64,000 nucleotides of DNA, from positions 26,700,412 to 26,764,411 of the forward strand of contig NC_092675.1 of NCBI RefSeq assembly GCF_964355755.1, in the 5' to 3' direction. The notes under the pieces are model-generated. The model was not told the origin of the DNA. It ran no database searches and worked only from the letters and a program-made list of their open reading frames with translations. The DNA comes from Antedon mediterranea (lineage: Eukaryota > Echinodermata > Crinoidea > Comatulida > Antedonidae). Shown here piece by piece: positions 44,309-52,691 of this stretch. Positions within the stretch are counted from its first letter, which is position 1. Each line of letters begins with the position of its first letter. The translations under genes and the position numbers were made by a program.

Positions 44309-44333
44309 TTAAGCGTGGTTCCCACTAGAACGC
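44309..44333. mobile_element. Solo end of MITE family B
   Basis: TTAA (44309-44312), then GCGTGGTTCCCACTAG and AACGC. No second end follows, so only a terminus remains. Confidence 0.5.
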
Positions 44334-45624
44334 ATATACGAAAACTGCATTGATAATCAGGCGAAGTGATATGACTCGATGTTAGGCCTAAACTAAATCT
44401 CTCCGATGGTCATTCTATCAAGCTTTTTATTATATTATTTTATAGCTTTTTCCGATATTGAAAATAGGCCTAATTGTGTTTATTTTATGAATAATCTATA
44501 AGTGTATTCTGTTTTTTCGTATTTAATTAACATTTTCGTTTGGTTTTATTTTTTAACTTAATGTTCTTTTTGTTTAATATCCAATAATAATAATAATTGT
44601 AAAGCAGGCCTAATACAGTTTCGCGAAAACATTCATCTTATCAAAATATAATATATTTCACGTTTTAAAATGTGTATAGAAATTGATATTGAATTAAAAA
44701 AGTTTAATCTTTTCTAGGTATGTTTTGTTACTGTAAATTGCCTTTATTAAATGAATAATACTGATACTAACGATGTATTGTGTTTTTTTTAAATATATAA
44801 TTTGTTTTGAATTCTATTTTTATAAAATCAATTTTATGAGCATGATTGGTTAAAGCGCAAGGCAATTTCAAGGTTTTAGTAGTATCCTTAATCCACAAAA
44901 ATTATTGTACATTCTAAAGAAGCAGTAATTAGTATGGATCATCAATGCCACTGATGGCCCTAACACAACAAACTCCGAGAATGCATCCTTCGCCTACTGT
45001 AAAATTCTCCTACATAAGATTTCACCGGAAAAAAATATATTTATATATTTTTTTTGTGTCCTAATGCTGTGTGTGTAATTAGGCTAATCTCACTACAACG
45101 ATGTTTTTATATATGTGAATTTGCCTTTCAACTGAGTATGTGAATTTGCCTTTCCTGGTTATTTTTTACATTGATGACCGAATAAATATTATTATTATTA
45201 TTATTAACTAACAATAATAGAACAGCAACGCCAAAAACAAACGGGTGAATTTTAAAAGAAATAGGTTTTACTACTCGTATAAAAAAAACCTGTACATTAA
45301 ATCAAATTGTCTTTTAACATTACAAATCACAAATTATAACTCTTGCCTCTTGTACACAAAGCTTTTTGTACAAGTAGTTCTCGAGAAAATGTAGTTCAGT
45401 TTACTTGTTACTTTAAGACTGATCGCCGGCTTTTGAAAATTCTCTCCTATCTTTTAACACTACAGGTCTAAAATAATATTAAAAAGTGGTCCAGAATTGG
45501 GGCCGTGGTCCGTATGGCCTAAAAAATGTAATGGAGTTTTCACATATCTATCTGTATATTTAATTTTGGTAAAGATCTTGAGTGAGTAACTGAACAGACA
45601 CACGCAATCGATTAAATACCTTGG

Positions 45625-45807
45625 CGGAAATAAAGAAATGGACGTGTCACTATGGCTGAAATGACGCGATCGCGGCGGCTATCTATTGTACTTTGAATTT
45701 AAAACCCCATGAGGTACTTGATTGTTACATTTGGGTTTCTATACCAGTACTGAAACTACCAAGTATCAACTTCACATACGCTAACGTAAGAACTCAACAT
45801 GCCTCAA
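45625..45807 (+). pseudogene. Degenerate duplicate of the CRIP-b promoter, 5' UTR and start codon
   Basis: Three blocks match 46521-46709 in the same order: 'aaatggacgtgt' with 'atgacgc', 'tttaaaacc', and 'ttgattgttacatttgggt' with 'ccagtac' then 'aagaactcaacatgcct'. The ATG at 45799-45801 aligns with the CRIP-b ATG but is followed by CCT CAA TAA, and no donor follows. This is either the relic of a third CRIP first exon or a copied promoter that may still initiate transcription. Confidence 0.65.
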
Positions 45808-46566
45808 TAAACAAAATAAATCATGCGGGGTGTGGGGGGATGGGTGGACATTTTTGTAAGATGTTTCTTTTCAACATAGAAAAGCAAGTCCAAAACAGCC
45901 TTTACGATAGTTAACTGTAGTTGTGATTTAGTCAATGATAATTAATATATAGCCGGCTTATACAACTCACGGATTTAGAAAAGATAGTGTCAGTCGACTC
46001 ATCTTTGGTGTGATAGATTACACTTCTGGTGGCGCCCACTCTGGCGTAGCCTTCTTCCTGTCGTCTTTTTAGAGCACAGTGCAATTCGGTACAAATCACG
46101 CATTAGAACTGCGACAGGATCAACGACCATGTAACTTTATTTCTTCTCTGTGCATGCTACGCGGCCAATTGTATTTTTTATTAATAAATTCATCTTCAAC
46201 GGCCGGGCATGATGGAATTTGTAAATCATGAAAGTTGGTGCTGTTGTCTGTTACGATACTGTAATATAACAATACAATCATTTACTATATAATTATGTTC
46301 CAAACCGTCAACATCGTTTGTTGGCACTAATATTTTAACACTAAAGATTATCGGCCCACCAATCATCTATAGTTGTTCCGTTTACACTGGATATTTGGTT
46401 CAATCATGGAGAAATAAGATTTCTCCATGGTTCAATGCATTCAGTACGGTAATCGAGTGGCTGTTGCACCCCCGTTTATTTTATATGCAAGTAGTGGTAC
46501 CCCCGGCTACGATAACAAATAAAGGAAATGGGCGTGTTATGTGTCGTATGACGCTCCGGCTAACTC

Positions 46567-46639
46567 ATTATTTAAAACCTGACAAGATAGTAGTTGATTG
46601 TTACATTATTTAAAACCTGACAAGATAGTTGATTGTTAC
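46567..46639 (+). repeat. Tandem duplication (38 and 35 bp) in the CRIP-b leader
   Basis: 'attatttaaaacctgacaag' then ATAG...TTGATTGTTAC occurs at 46567-46604 and again at 46605-46639. The second unit lacks three bases (TAG). It ends 61 bases before the CRIP-b ATG, so it lies in the proximal promoter or 5' UTR. Confidence 0.85.
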
Positions 46640-46700
46640 ATTTGGGTGTCTGTGCCAGTACCGAACACTATCAGCTTTACACTAAATTCAAGAACTCAAC

Positions 46701-49700
46701 ATGCCTAAGTGTCCATCGTGCAACAAAGAGGTATACTTCGGTAAGTTCTTCGTTAAAACGTATGCTACACTTGTACGTAGTCTACGTCGTAGATAAACAG
46801 GTAGCAGTGCTGCTTACACGGTAGGTATGGTAGTGAGTAGGCATCACAGATGTAGAAACTTTATTCAAGTTGCTGGTCCTGAATGTCTGTACGTAGGAAA
46901 ATCATCATTATAATGACCTTCTGGATGTTTGTTTCGGTTATTTCCCCGTAATCTTCTAGATAATAAGATAATCAATTAGTAGAAGCATGGAGTAAAGAAT
47001 ATTATTCTTTACTCCATGCATGGTAGAAGTTATAGATTAATAATTCATATATATTATATTCAATTCAGATTTTGTAAATATTAAATTGTGTTAAAAAGTT
47101 AGTCATTGTATTGGGTTTTTTAAGGCGTGGATGAACTTCAAAACAGCTCGGTTTGCAGTCCCGGTTTTTTGTTTTCTTTTACGAGTGACGCAGTATGTAC
47201 GTCACTGAAACTAAGCAACGATATACATTATTATCGCTTCCGCATTTTTGCCTACGATACAATGCTTTTGATTTAAACAAATTAATTGTTTTCCATTCAT
47301 CTATGGTAGAAAGCAACGCTATAGCAACTGAACCATATCGTAACATATTATTCTTTTAGTTTCCCAGATATCGAGAATTTTGGTAAACATTTAACAATCG
47401 CCTATTGCAGTGGCTACTGTAACTTGATTTTATCAATTTAAATTCATTTAACTTGAGTGAGATGCTGTACTTGATTTGTTGTTAATATTCACTTTTATTT
47501 TCAATTGCATTTATGTATTACCTCCTTTCGAAAACATAACGTAAACATATAATATGTTAATTTAATCCACAGAATAAGTCTAATGTATAATGGCAATGTA
47601 ACAGTTCCATAATATTTTGATAATCCTAAAATAAAACTTATCATCACCATTAATGCACATTATTTTAAAAAAAACTTTGTTTTTTGCAATAACAGGAAAA
47701 CTCCATTTAAATAGTAGGATGCCTGGTTGCAGAAGGTTATTTAATCACAAGAGCCGGAATATACCATACGAAATAATAATAATATTTACGCGCGATTTAA
47801 CAAGAATCATTACACATAAATTATTGATTGATATGTGATCTATTATTCGGTGCCTATTGGAATACTTTGATGTATGCATATTTATATCTTATCAACTGAC
47901 GTGTTGTTAAATTATTTTTATTGCGAGTATTATTATTATTATTATAAATTGCTTTTCAATGAAGAATGAATATCAAACACCATCATACAACAGGTGTTCT
48001 TAATTTCACACACAATACATAATGTAATTTTCTTTATGCATTTATCCTTAAAAAATCAAATCTACAATTTGGCATCTTTGGCGGTGTTGGTCTACAATTT
48101 TATATACAGGCCTAGCTTGAAAAGATTATAATGTTTAATTTGATCATCGTGCAGAATCTAAATAAATCGATTTTTTATTCTATGTTTGAAAAATGTTTGA
48201 AAAATCACGCAGAGATCTTCTAATATGAATTCACTCACACATCGGCTTAAAAATTACGTAATACGAAGGGTAAAGGATAAGAAGTCCTAATCCTGATTTG
48301 AATTGCAATTGATTAACGAACACCGTTGTCGAATTTCTATCGAGTGAAAGAATCCACATACAATTAAGCCTATGTGTTAACAATGTGATAGTTCCTAACG
48401 CATCGGGGTATACCTATGACAGAGGTAAAACAAACAATACATTTGATTCAAAGTCAGGAGAGATCAACTTATCTTCTTATCTCAACGACCTTATTAAGTA
48501 CTATAAAGTCTATATACCTATACTCTTTTATCATAAAGATTATGTACATATTTAGTCGAGACTGTAAATGTTTGCTCGTAGTTTCAGGGTGCGCAACGTT
48601 TATATCCCTTTTCACATTGCTAGCAAACCTCCGAAGTTTACACACCGGCGTTTTGTTATGGTGTGCGCCCCCCCCCCCCCCCCGGTGATGGTAAACTCTG
48701 TAATCTTGCTACGCCTGCTAAAGAAACACCCACATCATACATTTCGTGGGCGATGTTTCCTGACATGTTACAGCAGTAAATTTTGTTGAATAAATATAAA
48801 TCCAATAGCTTACACGTTTCTAAAATGAGCCATAGACTTGTACTGAATTAATGTCATTATGTCACTTCCCCAGCAATGTTTTGTACATTTGAAAGATGTA
48901 TTCAAGTTTGTACTTGTTTAAACTTTCAGCTGAGAAAGTAAGCTCGCTTGGTAAAGACTGGCACAGACCTTGTTTGAAATGCGAAAAATGTCGGAAAACA
49001 CTTTCATCTGGCGGACATGCTGAGGTAATACTATTATTATGTTTATGTACCGGTATTTAATAATATCATTGTTCATGTTACGTACGTCTTGTTGAAAACG
49101 TTTCCTTCTTAAGCGTGGTTCCTTTCCCACTAGAAACGTAACGTATTGCGTAATCACAAGTGGGAACCGACGACGCAGTGCTGCAAACATCGCAGGGGAT
49201 AACACAATTATTGGAAGGGCATTTTCTTACGTTGCTGCGTTACGTTGCGTAGGTTACGTTACGTTGCGTCACTAATGGGAACCACGCTTTAATAATAGAC
49301 GCATAATAGTGTTTGCACATCTCTTATATATTCTATGTATATTTTTTTTAGCACGACGGAAAGCCATACTGTAATAAACCGTGTTATGCGGCACTGTTTG
49401 GACCAGGAGGTTAGTACACTGTGGCATAATGCTAATGCTATTTTTTTAGAATTATCGTCATTACTACTGTATCATCATTGTGAAAAATACCGTTTCTTTG
49501 CCATCATATTATAGCTGTTCTTGAAGAATATTATACAGATAACTCAAGATTTTAATAAGCGTTTTTTGTCGTAACAAATTGATTTTAATAAGCGTTTTTT
49601 TGCCGTAATAAATTTATCGATTTTCCATCAATATAGGCAATGATCTATTAATGGTAGTTTTAATTTTTGTTTTAATATTAGTAAAAAGATAACTATTTTG

Positions 49701-50004
49701 GCACATATCGCGTTTCATACGTATACTTCTTGAGTTGTATTTTCAGACAAAAATCGAAATAAAAACAAATAAATAATAAAAGAGACAATGAATACAGACC
49801 TGGGGCAAGTCTATATTAATGGTAAAGCTATTTGAAAAACAAATTCAGGACGATAACTTTAAAATTGTGGACCTATTGTACAAACATATTTACATCCATG
49901 TATTTGGCAAATGCTTTGCAAACGTTTTATAACCTCCTATCATTTATTTACGATTATATCTTTTAGGTTTTGGTCATGGTGGAACTGAAAGCCACAAATA
50001 TTAG
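46701..50004 (+). CDS. CRIP1: CRIP-type single-LIM-domain protein, copy b (76 aa)
   Basis: Four exons: 46701-46740, 48930-49024, 49352-49409, 49967-50004 (231 nt with TAG), introns in phases 1, 0, 1. Exons 1-3 have exactly the same lengths as in copy a (40, 95, 58 nt). The starts [13 protein letters not shown] and [14 protein letters not shown] are closer to vertebrate CRIP1 than copy a is. The eight zinc ligands fall at the same positions. The tail is [15 protein letters not shown], with Gly where copy a and vertebrate CRIP1 have Lys at residue 64. Intron 2 carries a family B MITE. Tandem gene duplication is clear; which copy is ancestral cannot be decided here. Confidence 0.95.
46741..48929 (+). 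other. CRIP-b intron 1
   Basis: 2.2 kb first intron. The only landmark is a run of 16 C at 48668-48683. Small ORFs here (for example 48416-48688) are chance frames. No repeat of the families described was recognised. Confidence 0.5.
49109..49292. mobile_element. MITE family B copy 3 (subtype III), in CRIP-b intron 2
   Basis: TTAA at 49109-49112 and 49289-49292 flank an element with 'gcgtggttcctttcccacta' left and 'tcactaatgggaaccacgct' right. The interior carries 'gcgtaatcacaagtgggaac', 'gctgcaaacatcgcagg' and 'attattggaagggcattttc'. Both target TTAA copies are visible. The antisense frame 48918-49205 overlaps it and is not a gene. Confidence 0.8.
49670..49813 (+). repeat. Dispersed repeat D, copy 2
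   Basis: 'ttagtaaaaagataactatt', 'ggcacatatcgcgtttcata', 'gacaatgaatacagacctgg' and 'ggcaagtct' match, in order, the copies at 31848 (inverted) and 61915. It lies in CRIP-b intron 3. Confidence 0.65.
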
Positions 50005-50331
50005 AATGGTCTAATATATTTGTAGAGAAATTGAGAGCGTTTAAAAACCTAGTGCGTAGGGACGTGGAACCGATTCTTACCGCCAAGAAGAGTACGCTTA
50101 TTGTAATTTCTTAAATATTAATGTGCCTTACATTGTAATTTGATTATGTAGTAGATACTTAGAATAGTAGTGGTATTTATCAAAATTAAAAAAGAAAAGA
50201 AAATCGTTGATTGTATTATTGTACTCATGTATAGTTGTCCATTTACTGATATAAAAGTTTAATACAAACTTATTCTCATCATAAATTAACTTGTACGCGC
50301 GCCCCATTTCCGGTCTCTTTTCGATCTTGCG

Positions 50332-50541
50332 TTAAAGCTTGGTTCCCACTAGAGCGACGCAACGTAACGCAATCTATGCAACGAAAGAAAATGCCCTTGT
50401 GATAATTGTATTTGCGCCCGGCTGCGTAAAATCACACATGTTTTCAGCACTGATGCGTCGTCGGTTCGCACTTGTGATTACACAATACAGCACTTTGCTC
50501 GATACGTCGCTGCGTTGCGTCCTAGTGGGAACCACGCTTAA
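50332..50541. mobile_element. MITE family B copy 4 (subtype III)
   Basis: TTAA at 50332-50335 and 50538-50541. Left TTAAAGCTTGGTTCCCACTA, right 'gtcctagtgggaaccacgct'. The interior has 'aaaatgcccttgtgataatt', 'tgcgtaaaatcacacatg' and an internal copy of the end motif ('tcggttcgcacttgtgatta'). About 330 bp past the CRIP-b stop. Apparent ORFs of 93 and 62 codons are internal to it. Confidence 0.85.
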
Positions 50542-50764
50542 GGGTCCTTCGGTACGGTTCATGAATGTTTTGGTTCACTACAGTCCACGTCGCTATGCGC
50601 CAATAGATATGCACGTATAGCCACGTGAAAACGAAACATTGACGTTTGATTTGCCAGCGCCGTGCCGGAGCAGGTGTGAAAGACCCTTTATTCTTGCATT
50701 ATTATAATATTTCGAGGGCCAGAAATTACAGGGCGGGAGATAACCCAGACCCCCGCGTTTACAG

Positions 50765-51005
50765 AAGTGTTTCTGTCAGTATAATTTTCAAAGGAACTCA
50801 AAATATGTGACGATAGAGAGGGCGCACTCCACACTTATCTAAAATAGCTTCACACATGCAGCAGCAGGAGAAGATGCAAGCCCGTTTTATGTCGCTTGGT
50901 AAATTTATCTTGTCATTTTTACAGTTACTTTCACCCTGAGCTCAGTTTCGGAGAACTCCGGACTGCGTTAAGGTTTCACTGCTGTTCACACACGTACATT
51001 CCGTA
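50765..51005. repeat. Copy of the TRIM 3'-flanking sequence
   Basis: 'tgtgacgatagagagggcgc' then ACTCCA at about 50806-50831 recurs at 52490-52515. 'ttcggagaactc' and 'acacgtacattc' then CGTA follow in the same order at about 50948-51005 and 52519-52586, with the 50.9-kb copy carrying about 100 extra bases. This points to a local segmental duplication or a shared dispersed repeat. Confidence 0.6.
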
Positions 51006-51185
51006 GGGAGTCCGAAATGATTTAGTGCAGATCATTATCACATCTATTTTCACGATTTTAATTCGGTCTCAGTGTGCAAGTAGCCATTTATATAGTGCTC
51101 ATTTGATCTATCGCAACAGCACGGTTACTTCGTATTGTTTGTGAACTGCAGTCCATTCACGCACAGGGTAAAGCGCGCCTGGTCC

Positions 51186-51391
51186 TAATGCTTGGTTCCC
51201 ACTAGCGACGCAACGTAAGAAAATGCCCTTCCCATAATTGTGTTTACCCACTCCTGCGTGAAATCAAACCTGCTATGTTTGCAGCATTGTTGCGTCGTCG
51301 GTTCCCACTTGTGATTATGCAATACAGCACTTTGCGTCGATACGTCGTTGCGTCCTAGTTAAAGTTGTCTTGTAGTGGGAACTACGCTTAA
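51186..51391. mobile_element. MITE family B copy 5 (subtype III), first of a stacked array
   Basis: Left 'taatgcttggttcccactag' then CGACGC; right 'gtagtgggaactacgcttaa'. Subtype III interior ('cctgctatgtttgcagcatt', 'ttcccacttgtgattatgca'). Its right TTAA (51388-51391) is also the left TTAA of the next element. Confidence 0.8.
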
Positions 51392-51522
51392 AGCTTGGTT
51401 CCCACTAGGACGTAAACTCAGCGCAAGCATGTTGACCAATGACAAGCGACAGTTCGAATAATCCATCGCTTGTGATTAGTCAACTCACTTACGTTGCGTT
51501 AGTCCTTGTGTTGCGTCTCTAG
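51388..51522. mobile_element. MITE family B copy 6 (subtype II)
   Basis: TTAAAGCTTGGTTCCCACTA then GGACGTAAAC at the left. Interior 'gttgaccaatgacaagcgac' and 'atcgcttgtgattagtcaac'. The right end stops at 'tgttgcgtctctag', where the next element begins, so its last bases are lost or shared. Confidence 0.75.
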
Positions 51523-51668
51523 TTCCCACTAGCGACGCGACACACGGACGTAACGCAACGCAAGTGGCTTATTCGCTTGTGATTGCTAACTGTCTATAAC
51601 TTCGCATTGGTTAAAACGCTTGCGTTGCGTTTACGTCCTTGCGTTACGTTCTAGTGGGAACCAAGCTT
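51520..51668. mobile_element. MITE family B copy 7 (subtype I)
   Basis: Left 'agttcccactagcgacgcga' lacks the outermost TTAAGCTTGG. The interior 'gtggcttattcgcttgtgat', 'ctgtctataacttcgcattg' and 'aaacgcttgcgttgcgttta' matches copies 1 and 10. The right end 'ttctagtgggaaccaagctt' is complete and leads into the next element. Confidence 0.8.
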
Positions 51669-51788
51669 GAAGAAGACGTAAGTGCAACGCAAGAAGTGAG
51701 TTGAACAATGATAAGCGACAGTTCGCTTAATCTATTGCTTGTGATTGGTAAAATTACGCCTTTTCGTCCTAGTGGGAACCAAGCTTAA
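51663..51788. mobile_element. MITE family B copy 8 (subtype II), left-truncated
   Basis: Begins after AAGCTTGAAGAAGACG. Interior 'agttgaacaatgataagcga' and 'ctattgcttgtgattggtaa'. The right end 'gtcctagtgggaaccaagct' plus TTAA at 51785-51788 is intact. The left end is missing or replaced by copy 7's right end. Confidence 0.75.
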
Positions 51789-52389
51789 CATCATTATCTA
51801 AACATCTTTAGTGACAATAACATGACGTATACACACATAAAATTCCGAATAAATATACATTTTATACCATTTTATTAACTATAATTCTAAGAGTATTAAG
51901 TAAAGTAGGCCTACCCTGATAAAGTATGCCTCCTTATTTATAGATTCTCCCAGTGTCTTTAACATAAGGCGATCTTCTTTTTATTATCGTTCAATATGTA
52001 ATTAAAGTAACAGACATACTGCTTACCGTTATATATAATTAATGTACATTTTACTAAATCGTTGGAAATGGCCGTGATTTTAACGTATTAATAAATCGTT
52101 ATTGATATTATTAGTTATAAAATAATTATTATTTTGTGCAACTAAATAGATACTAAAACTAAATATTATTAATATATAATAATTCAATGCGATATATTAC
52201 AAAAATGCCGATAATAATCAAATACTTAATGTGTAGTTAATTGAATAAATTAATCAACCTTATGCATTCAATCAAAATGATCCACAATTTGAATGACAAT
52301 AAATAAATGATACTGTTTGTAGACTTATATAATGTCAACGGAACAAATCCGTAGATTGTATTACGTATAGGCCTATAGTTGTCTATTTG

Positions 52390-52670
52390 AAAACTGGCAT
52401 GCTAGTGTTTACTATTAACACACGTGACTTGAAAGCGCGCTAACATTGCATCATAACAAACTGTTTCTGTCTGTATAGAAACTTAAATGTGTGACGATAG
52501 AGAGGGCGCACTCCAAACTTCGGAGAACTCTCTAAACTGCCATAAGTTTTTCGGGCGCTGTGGTTCACATACACGTACATTCTGTAAAGAGTCGGTCTAG
52601 TAGGCCTAGTTGTTTATTTCTATTTCAAACTAGCATACTAGTGTTTACTATTAACAAACTTGAAAGCTCG
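52390..52670. repeat. TRIM 3' flank with internal direct repeat
   Basis: 'gcatgctagtgtttactatt' then AACA..C..GACTTGAAAGC at about 52398-52436 recurs as 'gcatactagtgtttactatt' then AACAAACTTGAAAGC at about 52632-52669. Between them lies the block shared with 50806-51005. Noncoding, just downstream of the TRIM stop; it may be 3' UTR. Confidence 0.55.
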
Positions 52671-52691
52671 TTATTGCATCGAATAAAAATG

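Larger units (their letters stand above)
42074..46700. other. Interval between the two CRIP genes
   Basis: Holds the CRIP-a 3' UTR (candidate AATAAA at 42957), MITE A copy 8, MITE B fragments at 43891 and 44309 and MITE B copy 2. Two G-rich patches lie at 42609-42628 and 45828-45849. A duplicated CRIP-b promoter block (45625-45807) and a short tandem duplication (46567-46639) lie just upstream of CRIP-b. No intact additional gene seen. Confidence 0.6.
50005..52691. other. Interval between convergent CRIP-b and TRIM genes
   Basis: Holds the 3' UTRs of both genes, MITE B copy 4, a stacked array of four B elements (51186-51788), and two related unique-sequence blocks (50765-51005 and 52390-52670). 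A TTTATT at 52613-52618 (AATAAA on the minus strand) is a candidate polyadenylation signal about 75 bp past the TRIM stop. The stretch 51790-52380 is AT-rich with nothing recognised. Confidence 0.55.

Noticed and set aside
48918-49205. 95-codon minus-strand ORF
   Set aside because: Antisense to CRIP-b exon 2 and to MITE B copy 3; no independent support.
50339-50620. 93-codon plus-strand ORF and the 62-codon antisense ORF 50374-50562
   Set aside because: Both lie largely within MITE B copy 4; palindromic elements open frames on both strands.
51186-51788. Regularly repeated short motifs resembling a CRISPR-like or satellite array
   Set aside because: The repeats are inverted element ends (GGTTCCCACTAG and its mirror) at irregular spacing, with three recognisable MITE subtypes; the host DNA is animal.
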